Notes: generated by a model not told the origin, from the letters alone. A stretch of 64,000 nt of DNA from Yersinia proxima (GCF_902170785.1 NZ_CABHYG010000016.1:431617-495616), one strand, 5' to 3'. Counted from the stretch's first letter, positions 34,035 through 43,932 are shown. Numbers and translations: made by a program.

Positions 34035-35303
34035 ATGAAGAAGCAATACCCAACCGGAACGGAGTCCCACGGAGGGATGCTCCGTATCTGGTTTATGTAC
34101 AACGGGGAAAGGTGCAGGGAGTCACTTGGAGTTCCAGACACACCGAAAAACAGGAAGATTGCCGGGGAACTTCGCCAGTCAGTGATGTATGCGATCAGGA
34201 CTGGAAACTTTGATTACGCTGATAGTTTCCCTAAATCGTCAAAAGTGGTTAAGCCTGAGTCAGGGATGACGGTAACCAGGCTGTTCAATGCCTGGTTGGA
34301 AATCAAACGTTATGAAATATCTGATAACTCGCTGATTCGCTATAAAAGTTGTGTGGCTTCAATTGTTAGAGCAATCGGGCCAGACAGGAAGATAGCGGAT
34401 ATTAAAGCTCGTGATTTATCAGTAATGAGAAATGAGCTTATTGACGGCGATCACTTCTCAAAGCTCGATAAAAAAGGCAGAAGCGTTGTTACAGTAAATG
34501 GATATGTCTCAAGAGCAATGACTGTCTTTAGGTTTGCTAAAGAGAATGGTTATATGGATACGGATATAACCGCCTCGGTAAAGCTACTCAAGACAGCCAG
34601 GCAACGGCCTGACCCGCTATCTATTGATGAGTTCGATAGGTTGATATCTGCCTGCCATTGCCGACAGACTACGAATCTATGGACGCTGGCGGTATATACG
34701 GGGCTGAGACATGGGGAAATATGCTCTCTTGCATGGGAGGATATTGATTTAGTCGCCGGGACTTTATGTGTAAGGCGTAATGTCACCACGGCAAAACAAT
34801 TTACCCTACCGAAAACTGAGTCAGGCACTAACCGGTTAGTTCAGCTAAACGTAAATGCTATCCACGCGCTGAAAGACCAGCTTGAGTTAACCAGGATGGG
34901 AAAGAAACATCAAATTACAGTGCTAACCAGGCAGCGTGGAAAGACTAAAGAGGAAGAGTGCACGTTTGTATTCAATCCAGCACTGACGACAATATCCGGC
35001 AGGATCGGTATTTGCTACTCGGCGGCCTCACTCGGGGGAACATGGAACACCGCACTGAGAAAGTCAGGTATTAGGCATAGGAACCCATACCAATCACGAC
35101 ACACGTTTGCATGCTGGATGTTGTCTGCCGGAGCAAACCCTTATTTCATTGCAGCACAAATGGGACACAGTAGTCCACAGATGTTATATCAGGTTTACGG
35201 TGACTGGATGCCAAGCAATAACGTTGAACAGGTGGAGCTGATCAACGCTAAAATTAAGCAAAATGTCCCACCCATGCCCCACAAAACAGCATCCTTTCGG
35301 TAA
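34035..35303 (+). CDS. int: tyrosine-recombinase integrase
   Basis: 422 residues from the ATG at 34035 (AGGAG six bases upstream; another ATG immediately before). Catalytic parts: Arg in TGLRHGE, the box PYQSRHTFACWML, a GHSS site and Tyr in MLYQVYGDW. The usual H-x-x-R box has Tyr at the first place. It integrates and excises the phage; with no gene between it and chromosomal ybdL, attR should lie in 35304-35390. The core site cannot be read from one end. Confidence 0.93.
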   Translation: MKKQYPTGTESHGGMLRIWFMYNGERCRESLGVPDTPKNRKIAGELRQSVMYAIRTGNFDYADSFPKSSKVVKPESGMTVTRLFNAWLEIKRYEISDNSLIRYKSCVASIVRAIGPDRKIADIKARDLSVMRNELIDGDHFSKLDKKGRSVVTVNGYVSRAMTVFRFAKENGYMDTDITASVKLLKTARQRPDPLSIDEFDRLISACHCRQTTNLWTLAVYTGLRHGEICSLAWEDIDLVAGTLCVRRNVTTAKQFTLPKTESGTNRLVQLNVNAIHALKDQLELTRMGKKHQITVLTRQRGKTKEEECTFVFNPALTTISGRIGICYSAASLGGTWNTALRKSGIRHRNPYQSRHTFACWMLSAGANPYFIAAQMGHSSPQMLYQVYGDWMPSNNVEQVELINAKIKQNVPPMPHKTASFR

Positions 35304-35390
35304 TATCCTTATTCTTCATTGATTTAAACCATCCTGCTAGCATAGTGTTATATTGACAGCAACATACAGCGCCAGGAGTATTCACCTGCC

Positions 35391-36551
35391 ATGAGCACTT
35401 TATCTTTTATTCCAGACAGTAAATTACCCGCACAGGGCACCACAATCTTTACGCAAATGAGTGCATTGGCGCAAAAACATCAAGCAATTAACCTGTCGCA
35501 AGGCTTCCCTGATTTTGATGGCCCAGATTATTTAAAACAACGATTAGCCTATCATGTTAGTCAGGGCGCAAACCAATATGCCCCGATGACCGGCGTCGCA
35601 CCGCTACGCACCGCCATCGCCGAGAAAACAGCTAAAATCTATGGCTGGAAACCCGATGCCGATAGCGAAGTCACTGTCACCACCGGTGCCAGCGAAGCTC
35701 TCTTTGCCGCCATTACCGCGCTGGTGCGCCCAGGCGACGAAGTTATTTGCTTTGATCCCAGCTATGACAGTTATGCCCCAGTGGTTAAATTGGCCGGCGG
35801 CATACTCAAACGCATTGCGCTTAAACCTCCCGCATTCAACACCGACTGGGCTGAGTTTGCTGATTTGATATCTGAACGCACCCGATTGGTGATTGTGAAT
35901 ACGCCACATAACCCCTCGGCGACAGTTTGGCGTGCAGCAGATTTTGAACAATTGTGGCAAGTGATTGCTGAGCGCAATATTTATGTTCTCAGTGATGAAG
36001 TATACGAACACATCTGTTTCAGTGCGGCAGGCCATGCCAGTGTGTTGGCCCATCCACAATTGCGCCAGCGGGCTATTGCCGTCTCCTCTTTCGGCAAAAC
36101 TTTTCATATGACCGGCTGGAAAGCGGGTTATTGCATCGCCCCCGCGGCGATCAGTGCCGAAGTGCGCAAAATTCACCAATATTTGACATTTTCGGTGTGC
36201 ACTCCAGTCCAGTTTGCACTGGCTGACATGCTTAATAGCGAACCGGAACATTGGCAACAATTGCCGGAATTCTACCGCGCGCGCCGAGATCGATTCGTCA
36301 ATGCGCTGTCAGCCAGCCGATTCAACATTCTGCCCAGTGAAGGAACCTACTTCTTGTTGGCCGACTATAGCGCTATTTCTGATCTCGACGATGTTGAGTT
36401 CTGCAAATGGCTCACCGAACACGTAGGTGTCGCCGCGATACCTTTATCAGTATTTTGCGCAGGCCCGTTCCCCCATAAATTGATCCGATTGTGCTTCGCC
36501 AAACAGGATGCCACGCTGGATGCTGCTGCGGAGCGATTGTGTCAACTTTAA
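35391..36551 (+). CDS. ybdL: methionine aminotransferase YbdL
   Basis: 386 residues, the E. coli length. Fold-type I PLP enzyme with Lys236 in SSFGKTFHMTGWKAGY and the NPHNPS-like VNTPHNPSATVW substrate loop. It transaminates methionine and aromatic amino acids with 2-oxo acids in the cytosol. The overlapping omega-amidase gene downstream suits a pathway where glutamine-derived or methionine-salvage 2-oxo amides are made and then hydrolysed. First chromosomal gene after the prophage. Confidence 0.92.
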   Translation: MSTLSFIPDSKLPAQGTTIFTQMSALAQKHQAINLSQGFPDFDGPDYLKQRLAYHVSQGANQYAPMTGVAPLRTAIAEKTAKIYGWKPDADSEVTVTTGASEALFAAITALVRPGDEVICFDPSYDSYAPVVKLAGGILKRIALKPPAFNTDWAEFADLISERTRLVIVNTPHNPSATVWRAADFEQLWQVIAERNIYVLSDEVYEHICFSAAGHASVLAHPQLRQRAIAVSSFGKTFHMTGWKAGYCIAPAAISAEVRKIHQYLTFSVCTPVQFALADMLNSEPEHWQQLPEFYRARRDRFVNALSASRFNILPSEGTYFLLADYSAISDLDDVEFCKWLTEHVGVAAIPLSVFCAGPFPHKLIRLCFAKQDATLDAAAERLCQL

Positions 36552-37309
36552 AACTAACTCTGCTGCAACAACCGCTGGTATGGCTGGATGCTCAGGCAAA
36601 TCTGCGCCACTTTGACATGCTGCTGGAATCTATACAGCAGCGTGATGTGATTGTATTGCCGGAAATGTTTACCACCGGTTTTGCGATGAATGCCGCTGAA
36701 AATGCATTGCCAGAAACCGAGGTCATTGATTGGTTACGCCACTGGTCGGCGCGCACCGATGCCCTGATTGGCGGCAGCGTAGCGCTGAATACCCCTGACG
36801 GTGCAGTTAATCGTTTTCTGTTGGTGCAGCCAGATGGAACAATCCATCACTATGACAAACGCCACTTATTCCGTATGGCTGGTGAGCACCATCACTACCT
36901 GGCGGGTAAAGAGCGTAAAGTTGTTGAGTGGCGCGGCTGGCGAATTCTGCCGCAAGTCTGTTATGACCTGCGCTTTCCTGTGTGGTCACGCAATCAGCAA
37001 GATTATGATTTAGCTCTGTATGTCGCTAACTGGCCTGCCGCCCGCGCTAAACATTGGCAAACGCTATTGGCAGCACGAGCAATAGAAAATCAGGCTTATG
37101 TCGCTGGCTGTAATCGGGTTGGTGATGATGATAATGGTCATCATTATCAGGGTGATAGTGTGATTTTGGATGCTCAGGGCGAGATTCTGTCCCAGGCAGA
37201 ACCGGGGCAAGCGGCACAACTGGATGCGGAGTTGTCTTTAGAAACCTTACAAGCCTATCGGGAAAGGTTTCCGGCTTTCCACGATACCGATAAGTTTTTG
37301 TTGTTGTAA
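36539..37309 (+). CDS. yafV: omega-amidase YafV
   Basis: 256 residues from the GTG at 36539 (GGAG five bases upstream, overlapping the ybdL stop by 13 bases), the E. coli length. Nitrilase-fold catalytic residues: Glu in LPEMFTTGF, Lys in YDKRHLF and Cys in LPQVCYDLRFP. It hydrolyses the omega-amides of 2-oxoglutaramate and 2-oxosuccinamate, finishing the glutamine transaminase cycle started by YbdL-type enzymes. Confidence 0.92.
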   Translation: MSTLKLTLLQQPLVWLDAQANLRHFDMLLESIQQRDVIVLPEMFTTGFAMNAAENALPETEVIDWLRHWSARTDALIGGSVALNTPDGAVNRFLLVQPDGTIHHYDKRHLFRMAGEHHHYLAGKERKVVEWRGWRILPQVCYDLRFPVWSRNQQDYDLALYVANWPAARAKHWQTLLAARAIENQAYVAGCNRVGDDDNGHHYQGDSVILDAQGEILSQAEPGQAAQLDAELSLETLQAYRERFPAFHDTDKFLLL

Positions 37310-37356
37310 ATGCTGAACGATGGGGAGCTGGCGACAAAACGACTCCCCAGGTACGT

Positions 37357-38613
37357 TTAGCTTAACGCCCACGACAGCACCGTTTCCAGATAAGCCTGAA
37401 TCCCCATTGCCACATCACTGCACATCACCGATTCATCGGGATGATGACTGACCCCACCTTTGCAGCGCACAAATAACATCCCTACCGGCCAACACTCCGC
37501 CACCGCAATGGCGTCATGACCTGCGCCGCTGGGCAGCGCTAATGAGCGCTCCTGCACCTGACGAACACTGGCACTAATGTGTTGCTGCAAATTATCATCA
37601 CAGCCAGTTGCATTGATATGGTAGAACTCTTGCGCCGCAAAAGTCAGGCCACGGCGCGCCGCTATCACCTCCGCTTGCGTCAATAAGTGAGCCAATAACT
37701 TGCTGACGTTACTGTCTTGCGGGCCGCGGATATCCAGAGTCAGCTTCACCTCCCCCGCAATCACATTCACCGCACCGGGCGAACAGGCCAGAGTCCCCAC
37801 CGTCGCCACCAAATGCTCGCCATAACTCTCAGCCAACTGCTCAACGGAACAAATCCATTCGGCAGCACCGGCTAATGCATCCTGCCGCTGCCCCATTGGC
37901 ACAGTACCGGCATGACCCGCCAGCCCGGAAAAGTGGCAATTCAGACGACGGGCACCATTAATTGCGCTCACCACACCCAATGCCAAACCGGCCTTCTCCA
38001 GACACGGCCCTTGCTCAATATGCAATTCAAGATAGGCACAGAAATCACTGGTTGCCCGCTGCGCCTGTGCAACCACCATCGGATCGAGGCCGACATTCGC
38101 CATCGCCTGCGCCACACTGATCTCCTCCGCATCGGTTTTACTCAACCAATCTGCGGGCCAACGGCCGGTAATCCCTTTACTGCCGAGCAACGTGATGCCA
38201 AAACGCGTCCCTTCTTCGTCAGCAAAACCAATCACCTCAATGGCGACTGGTAAGCGCCGCTGCTGGCGATGCAAGTAGCCCACCACCTCCAGTGCACTTA
38301 ATACTCCCAACATGCCATCATAACGGCCGGCATTGCGCACTGTATCAAGATGGGAACCCAGTAATATGGCTGGTGCATCGGATTGCAAACCTTCATAACG
38401 GCCACAGATATTTCCGACCGGATCCTGCCAAACCTGCATGCCAATCGCCCGCATCCATTCCCCCACTTGCTGATTTGCCCGCAAATGCTCAGGAGACAAA
38501 TACACTCGCGTCAGCATGTCGGGGGACTCACTGATTGCCGCCAGCACATCACAGCGGGCTAATACCCGTAATGCGGCTTGCTCTGCCTCGGCATCAGGCA
38601 GGGTAACGGCCAT
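37357..38613 (-). CDS. hpxK: allantoate amidohydrolase HpxK
   Basis: 418 residues, M20 family. Metal-ligand motifs: GSHLDTV, ADEEGTRF, LELHIEQGP and the C-terminal SHHPDE. It hydrolyses allantoate to ureidoglycine, CO2 and ammonia, the substrate-maker for HpxJ. Its ATG shares a base with the hpxJ stop, so the two are one unit. In Klebsiella the same pair occurs in the hpx cluster. Confidence 0.85.
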   Translation of the reverse strand: MAVTLPDAEAEQAALRVLARCDVLAAISESPDMLTRVYLSPEHLRANQQVGEWMRAIGMQVWQDPVGNICGRYEGLQSDAPAILLGSHLDTVRNAGRYDGMLGVLSALEVVGYLHRQQRRLPVAIEVIGFADEEGTRFGITLLGSKGITGRWPADWLSKTDAEEISVAQAMANVGLDPMVVAQAQRATSDFCAYLELHIEQGPCLEKAGLALGVVSAINGARRLNCHFSGLAGHAGTVPMGQRQDALAGAAEWICSVEQLAESYGEHLVATVGTLACSPGAVNVIAGEVKLTLDIRGPQDSNVSKLLAHLLTQAEVIAARRGLTFAAQEFYHINATGCDDNLQQHISASVRQVQERSLALPSGAGHDAIAVAECWPVGMLFVRCKGGVSHHPDESVMCSDVAMGIQAYLETVLSWALS

Positions 38614-39863
38614 CAGTTTTGTTCAACCTGATAGACATCCCACGCCGCTTGCAGCCCAGCGCCCTGAACAGTGGCAAATCCTAACCGGTTCAACACCGCT
38701 TCAAGAGCTACCAGTGTTTGCATCACACAATCTTTACGGGCGTTATACCCCATCGTGCCTATACGCCAAATTTTGCCATTCAGCGGCCCAAACGAAGTTC
38801 CTATCTCAATACCAAAATCATTCAACATCAATTGCCTAACTTGTTCACCGTGGATCCCCGCCGGAATGACCACGCCCAATACATTGTTCATGCGATGCTT
38901 CAGGTCACCAAACACAGCCAGCCCCATGCCTTGAATCCCCGCCAGCAATGCCGCGCCGTGCAAGGCATGACGCGCAATGCCGTTATCCAAACCTTCTTCC
39001 AGCATCACCCGCGCGCATTCTCGGGCGGCGAACAACATACTGGTCGCCTCAGTATGATGATTCAAGCGCTCCGGCCCCCAATAATCCATGATCATGCCCA
39101 GATCAAAGTAATTGGAATAGATCATCTCTTCATCGCCGTCAGCATGATCCGCCGTGCGGATCCCCTGCTCAATACATTTACGACGTCGAATTTGTTCAGC
39201 AAATTGTGGACTCAGCGTCACCGGAGAACTGCCCGATGGCCCACCGAGGCATTTTTGTAGCCCAGCCGAGACTGCATCCAGTCCCCATGCATCTGTTTCC
39301 AATACGTTTCCACCTAATGATGCAGTGGCGTCGGTATAAAATAGCACTTGATGACGGCGGCAAATTTCGCCCAGTTCTCCCAGCGGTTGCAACATGGTGG
39401 TTGAGGTGTCGCCCTGAACCGTCAACAACAGGCGCGGGCGCACTTTCTTGATGGCATCCTCAATCATATCCGGTGTGAATACTTCACCCCACGGCACTTC
39501 AATAATATGGACCTCAGCGCGACAACGGCGGGCAATTTCACATAACAAATGGCCGAAACGACCAAAAACCGGCACCAGCACTTTATCGCCCGGTCGAATA
39601 GACGATAGCAAAACAGCCTCGATACCGGCGCGGGAAGTGCCATCAACCAACATCGTCCACTGATTTTCAGTACGGAAAACACCACGATACAGCGCCATCA
39701 CCTGATTCATATAATCCGTCATCGCCGGATCATATTGCCCGATCAACTGGCTGGCCATCGCGCGCAGTACCCGTGGATCGGCATTGATCGGCCCCGGCCC
39801 CATCAGCAACCGTGCCGGTGGATTAATCTGACTAAACAACGGGTTATGGTTAACTGCCGACAT
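38613..39863 (-). CDS. hpxJ: (S)-ureidoglycine-glyoxylate aminotransferase HpxJ (PucG family)
   Basis: 416 residues. Fold-type I class V PLP enzyme; Lys is in SAGLQKCLGGPSG, and GTSRAGIEAVLL plus TDATASLGG give the cofactor contacts. The PucG/HpxJ group turns ureidoglycine and glyoxylate into oxalurate and glycine. Linked to hpxK downstream and, after 39 bases, to the transporter genes upstream. Alternative: a serine or alanine-glyoxylate aminotransferase, made less likely by the context. Confidence 0.85.
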   Translation of the reverse strand: MSAVNHNPLFSQINPPARLLMGPGPINADPRVLRAMASQLIGQYDPAMTDYMNQVMALYRGVFRTENQWTMLVDGTSRAGIEAVLLSSIRPGDKVLVPVFGRFGHLLCEIARRCRAEVHIIEVPWGEVFTPDMIEDAIKKVRPRLLLTVQGDTSTTMLQPLGELGEICRRHQVLFYTDATASLGGNVLETDAWGLDAVSAGLQKCLGGPSGSSPVTLSPQFAEQIRRRKCIEQGIRTADHADGDEEMIYSNYFDLGMIMDYWGPERLNHHTEATSMLFAARECARVMLEEGLDNGIARHALHGAALLAGIQGMGLAVFGDLKHRMNNVLGVVIPAGIHGEQVRQLMLNDFGIEIGTSFGPLNGKIWRIGTMGYNARKDCVMQTLVALEAVLNRLGFATVQGAGLQAAWDVYQVEQN

Positions 39864-39902
39864 AGAAAATCTCCATTCTTATATGAATCAGTAAAATGTT
39901 TC

Positions 39903-40637
39903 CTACAAACCACGCACTGAGGATATAAATTGTTTTAATTCAGCTGTTTGTGGCTGAGCAAATAACGCACGACTTTCGCCCTGCTCCCACACCCGCCCCT
40001 GATGCATAAACACCACGCGGTCACCGACTTCACGCGCAAAATTCATCTCATGGGTTACCAGAATCAAGGTCATGCCTTCAGCAGCTAACTGCTCAAGAAC
40101 TTTTAGCACTTCTCCCACCAGCTCAGGATCCAGTGCAGAGGTAATTTCATCACACAACAAGACCTTAGGTTGCATCGCCAACGCGCGGGCAATGGCTACT
40201 CGTTGCTGCTGGCCGCCAGAAAGATTGGCAGGGTAATAATCCATCCGATCCGCCAGCCCAACTTTGGTCAACATCTCCGCCGCCAGGTCACGACACTCGG
40301 CAGCGCTCTTTTTCAAGACGCGACGCGGTGCCAGCATCACATTCTCAAGTGCGGTCATATGCGGGAACAAATTGAAGTTCTGAAATACCATCCCCACTGA
40401 GCGGCTAATTTCACGCGCTTGCGAATCGCGGTTGGTCACCGTCATCCCGCCGAGTTTGATACTGCCGTCCTGATAACCTTCCAGCCCATTCATGCAGCGC
40501 AGCAATGTGCTTTTACCTGAACCGCTGCGGCCAATGATCGAAATGACTTCACCGATCTCGATATCCAGATCCACCCCTTTCAGCACATGGTTCTGGCCAT
40601 AGTATTTTTGAACCTGATTAATGGTGATCAGCGGCAT
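39903..40637 (-). CDS. amino acid type ABC transporter ATPase
   Basis: 244 residues. Walker [10 protein letters not shown], signature LSGGQQQR and Walker [13 protein letters not shown] are all intact, with the PAAT-family look of GlnQ/HisP. It overlaps the second permease by 20 bases. Sequence alone does not give the substrate; context suggests an intermediate or precursor of purine breakdown. Confidence 0.92.
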   Translation of the reverse strand: MPLITINQVQKYYGQNHVLKGVDLDIEIGEVISIIGRSGSGKSTLLRCMNGLEGYQDGSIKLGGMTVTNRDSQAREISRSVGMVFQNFNLFPHMTALENVMLAPRRVLKKSAAECRDLAAEMLTKVGLADRMDYYPANLSGGQQQRVAIARALAMQPKVLLCDEITSALDPELVGEVLKVLEQLAAEGMTLILVTHEMNFAREVGDRVVFMHQGRVWEQGESRALFAQPQTAELKQFISSVRGL

Positions 40638-41271
40638 GGAATTTCCTCTCCAGATAATGGCTGTAACGCGACAAGGGGTAACACATCAGGAAATAGCCCA
40701 GCGCCACTAAGCCAAACACTTTAAATGGCTGATAAGTGACATTATTTAACATAGTTCCGGCTTTGGTCAGCTCAACAAAACCGATGATGGATGCCAACGC
40801 CGTCCCTTTGATGACTTGCACTGAAAACCCTACCGTGGGCGCAATCGCAATACGCATCGCCTGTGGCGCAATCACCCGAAATAAGGTTTGGCTGAAACTC
40901 AGGCCCAAGCAGCGGGAGGCTTCCCACTGACCTTTCGGTAAAGCATCAATACTGCCGCACCAGATATCCACCAGAAAGGCACTGGTAAACAGCGTCAATG
41001 CCATCGCCGCCGCCGCCCACGGACTGACATCAATGCCCAACAGTGCCAACCCGAAGAAAGCCAAAAACAGCTGCATCAATAGCGGTGTGCCCTGAAATAG
41101 CTCGGTGTAACCGCGGACAAAACGTGTCATCCAGCACCAACGGCTCAAGCGCATCAGCATCAGCGGTAATGTCACCAAAGTCCCGCCGAGAAAGGCGGTC
41201 AATGACAGTAGCAGCGTCCAGCGAGCTGCCAGCAGCAGGTTGCGGATGATATCCCAATCAGTAAACATCAT
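40618..41271 (-). CDS. ABC transporter permease, polar amino acid type
   Basis: 217 residues, HisM/GlnP family. Membrane segments flank the EAA loop EASRCLGLSFSQTLFRVIAP. The N-terminus MMFTDWDIIRNLLLAARWTL is typical of the group. It overlaps the other permease by four bases (ATGA). Confidence 0.9.
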   Translation of the reverse strand: MMFTDWDIIRNLLLAARWTLLLSLTAFLGGTLVTLPLMLMRLSRWCWMTRFVRGYTELFQGTPLLMQLFLAFFGLALLGIDVSPWAAAAMALTLFTSAFLVDIWCGSIDALPKGQWEASRCLGLSFSQTLFRVIAPQAMRIAIAPTVGFSVQVIKGTALASIIGFVELTKAGTMLNNVTYQPFKVFGLVALGYFLMCYPLSRYSHYLERKFHAADHH

Positions 41272-41951
41272 GAGGCACGGCTCCCAAAGAATCGGCGTCC
41301 AGCCGCCAACAACAACTGGCGCATCACAATAGACAACAACAGGTACAGCAATGTGGTCACCAGATAGACCTCAAAACTGAGGAAGGTACGTGACTGAATC
41401 AGGTTGGCAGCAAATGTCAGTTCTTCGAATGACACCTGCGACACCACTGCAGAACCGAGCATCACTATGATGCATTGGCTGACCAGTGCCGGATAAATGC
41501 GCTGCAATGACGGTGGTAAAATCACCCGAAAAAATGTCTGACTGCGGCTCAAACCCAGCACTCGTCCCGCTTCCCACTGGCCTTTAGCGCTGGCCTGAAT
41601 CCCGGCACGGATAATTTCCGTGCTGTAAGCGCCTAAATTTATTGTCATCGCCAACACCGCAGCCTGCCCGGCGCTTAATTTCAACCCCAGCGCCGGTAAA
41701 CCAAAAACGATGAAAAACAGCTGCACCACAAAAGGGGTATTACGCACAATTTCCACATAACCGCCCCATACTCGCCGCAAGATGACCTTATCAAACCGAG
41801 GGTTGTGACTACAGCGGATCGCCGCACCGGCAATCCCCAGAGCGATCCCGCCCATGGTCGCGATAGCCGTCAGCTCAATAGTGATCAACAAACCCGATAA
41901 CAACTCGGGCAGATAAGGCCACAGAGCAGGAAAATTCAGCTGATAGGTCAT
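41268..41951 (-). CDS. ABC transporter permease, polar amino acid type
   Basis: 227 residues, second membrane subunit of the same importer. EAA loop EAGRVLGLSRSQTFFRVILP; start LWPYLPELLSGLLITIELTA is a standard PAAT opening. 12 bases after the binding-protein gene. Confidence 0.9.
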   Translation of the reverse strand: MTYQLNFPALWPYLPELLSGLLITIELTAIATMGGIALGIAGAAIRCSHNPRFDKVILRRVWGGYVEIVRNTPFVVQLFFIVFGLPALGLKLSAGQAAVLAMTINLGAYSTEIIRAGIQASAKGQWEAGRVLGLSRSQTFFRVILPPSLQRIYPALVSQCIIVMLGSAVVSQVSFEELTFAANLIQSRTFLSFEVYLVTTLLYLLLSIVMRQLLLAAGRRFFGSRAS

Positions 41952-41963
41952 CGCCCGCTCCTG

Positions 41964-42755
41964 TTATGCGCCGAGATCGGCAGGTAACGGGGCTTTCAGC
42001 CATTTCTCGGACAAGCCATTCAGGGTTTTATCTTGCAATGCTTCAACAATCAGCGCATCAACCTTGGCTTTCAGTGCCGGTTCCCCCTGACGTAAACCGA
42101 TATAACACGGTGAATCTTTCAACATAAATTTCGCCACAGGTGCCTGAGCAGGATTCTGACGGGCCAAGGCACTTACCACCAAATTCCCGGTTGCCAGATA
42201 ATCCACCTGCCCGGACAAATAGGCTGATAACGTAGTGTTGTTATCCTCATAACGTTTTATTTGGGCATCTTTGGGCGCTAACTCACTCAGCACCATATCT
42301 TCTACCGCCCCGCGCGTCACACCGACAGTTTTACCGGCCAGTTGCTCTGGCTGTTTCAGCGCATCCTCTTTCGCACCAAAAACACCAAGGAAAAACGGCG
42401 CATATGCACGACTAAAGGCGATCGCTTTTTCCCGCTCAGGATTTTTACCCAAGCTGGAAATCACCAAATCCACTTTATCGGTTTGCAGATAGGGAACGCG
42501 GTTAGCGCTGGTCACTGGCACCAGTTGCAACTTTAGTTTCATTTTATCGGCCAGATAATGCGCCATATCGATGTCATAGCCTTGCGGCTGAAGATCCGTT
42601 CCGACGGAACCAAATGGGGGGAAATCCTGCGGAACAGCTACTCGTAACACGCCACGCTGTTGAATTTGCTCTAATTGATCAGCTAATACAGCGGGAACCT
42701 GAACCAATATCAGTGCTGCACCCAGTAATGCCAACAACCGCTTTTTCATGTTCAT
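41964..42755 (-). CDS. periplasmic solute-binding protein of the ABC importer
   Basis: 263 residues. Signal peptide MKKRLLALLGAALILVQVPA with cleavage after VLA; a second Met two codons upstream is also open. The family 3 solute-binding pattern is visible (GVLRVAVPQDFPPFG, then DLVISSLGKNPEREKAIAFS). It delivers the ligand to the permeases encoded downstream. Ligand unknown. Confidence 0.9.
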   Translation of the reverse strand: MNMKKRLLALLGAALILVQVPAVLADQLEQIQQRGVLRVAVPQDFPPFGSVGTDLQPQGYDIDMAHYLADKMKLKLQLVPVTSANRVPYLQTDKVDLVISSLGKNPEREKAIAFSRAYAPFFLGVFGAKEDALKQPEQLAGKTVGVTRGAVEDMVLSELAPKDAQIKRYEDNNTTLSAYLSGQVDYLATGNLVVSALARQNPAQAPVAKFMLKDSPCYIGLRQGEPALKAKVDALIVEALQDKTLNGLSEKWLKAPLPADLGA

Positions 42756-42809
42756 AGCTTATCTCCGATAATGCAGTAATGAAACAATGGATTCTTAAAA
42801 CCAAATTAC

Positions 42810-42825
42810 TGAAACCATCGTTGCA
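42810..42825. promoter_or_regulatory. putative HpxU operator before the transporter operon
   Basis: TGAAACCATCGTTGCA differs at two positions from the perfect palindrome TGAAACTATCGTTTCA found between hpxU and hpxW. It lies 55 bases before the binding-protein ATG. Confidence 0.55.
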
Positions 42826-43005
42826 ACTACTGTGCCAATAAACCACCAAGATGAAAGTCCCATTATTAGCGGCGCCACGCTATGTAGGGAATAAATCGAA
42901 GGAATAAATCGGAGCAGATATTCACAAAAAAAGTGCAGAAGGATAATTTATTTGCACCATAGAGAGGCAATCAATCACAAACAATGCTAACTGAAAGGGA
43001 AGCGT

Positions 43006-43057
43006 GCCGTTGGGGTCGAAAGCGGCTTACGCCGCCGGAGCGCCCCTAGGTACGATA
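43006..43057. repeat. dispersed short repeat, copy A
   Basis: About 52 bases with an internal palindrome GCGGCTTACGCCGC. An inverted, roughly 70 percent similar copy lies at 56092-56146. Located between hpxU and the transporter operon. Confidence 0.65.
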
Positions 43058-43076
43058 ACCCTTTCAAACACTGAAG

Positions 43077-43916
43077 TTAACGTTGCTCCAGCTCGCCGAA
43101 AGCGTCATACAAATCAGCAATTTGATGAATGCGCTGTCGGCCCTGCGTCAACATTTCATGCAGCAACGCATTACTGAGTAAATTTGCCAAACTCATGGCC
43201 GAAGAATAACTGTCAAAGGCAGACACACTGTCGAGCGGCGTAGTTAACCGCCACTGTGCTAATGACAGCAACGACTGGGCTTGCGGCTCACAAATCAGCA
43301 AGGTAGGCACACCTTGCACCTGCATTTGCAGCAAAATTTCGCGGATAACTTTCGGGCGGCGTCGGAATGCCACCACCACCACCACATCACGCGGCCCGGC
43401 ATCGACTAACTCCTCCGACAATGTTTGCCCTGCTTGCGGGATTAACTGGACAGACTGACGAACCTGCAGTAATTGCTGACGCAGATGCAGTGCAATCGGA
43501 TAGCTGTTACGTAACCCCAATAACAAGATACGCGGTGCTCGCATCAAGGCAGTGATAATGTCACTAAATTGCTGGCTATCTAATTGATTTACCCAATGAG
43601 TCAGGTTTGCCATTTCCTGCTTATAATGGCGCGCCAACAAGGTATTCCCTTGCACAGCATCGCGATTATCGGTCAGCGGCATTCCGCTTTGGCGCAAGGT
43701 TCGCACCTCTTCCCGCATCTCTCGATAGCTGCTGTAACCCAACCGTTTAAACAGGCGACTGACCGTCGCCTTAGACACGCCACTCAGCCGCGCCAACTCG
43801 GCGCTGTTGTAACTGATCAAGTCATCAAAATGACCAAAAATAAAATCGGTCACGCGCTGCTCCTGCGGGGTTAATTGCGCGTAATGCGCCCGCAAACGCT
43901 CATCAATCTGTTTCAT
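43077..43916 (-). CDS. hpxU: RpiR-family regulator HpxU
   Basis: 279 residues. N-terminal HTH_6 domain (residues 1-77; NSAELARLSGVSKATVSRLF) and C-terminal SIS domain (about 125-260; ILLLGLRNSYPIALHL). RpiR proteins sense small metabolites with the SIS domain. It lies between the transporter operon and the divergent hpxWXYZ operon, as in Klebsiella hpx clusters. A palindrome just upstream of its ATG suggests it also controls itself. Confidence 0.85.
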   Translation of the reverse strand: MKQIDERLRAHYAQLTPQEQRVTDFIFGHFDDLISYNSAELARLSGVSKATVSRLFKRLGYSSYREMREEVRTLRQSGMPLTDNRDAVQGNTLLARHYKQEMANLTHWVNQLDSQQFSDIITALMRAPRILLLGLRNSYPIALHLRQQLLQVRQSVQLIPQAGQTLSEELVDAGPRDVVVVVAFRRRPKVIREILLQMQVQGVPTLLICEPQAQSLLSLAQWRLTTPLDSVSAFDSYSSAMSLANLLSNALLHEMLTQGRQRIHQIADLYDAFGELEQR

Positions 43917-43932
43917 ACCCTTCTCCGACCAA

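Larger units (their letters stand above)
42756..43076. other. intergenic region before the transporter operon
   Basis: 321 bases without a gene. It holds a putative HpxU site (42810-42825), an 11-base sequence GGAATAAATCG repeated at 42888 and 42901, and a dispersed repeat copy (43006-43057) next to the hpxU end. No open frame or promoter can be named with confidence. Confidence 0.7.

Noticed and set aside
35304..35390. A tRNA gene or recognisable attachment core next to int
   Set aside because: No tRNA cloverleaf could be read here, and without the other prophage end the core cannot be identified.
35604..36260. 218-codon open frame on the minus strand opposite ybdL
   Set aside because: It is antisense to a clear PLP enzyme with full motifs; its product is Cys/His/Arg-rich without a ribosome site.
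38718..39260. 180-codon open frame on the plus strand opposite hpxJ
   Set aside because: Antisense shadow of a conserved aminotransferase gene; composition is His/Pro/Arg-rich and no motif is seen.
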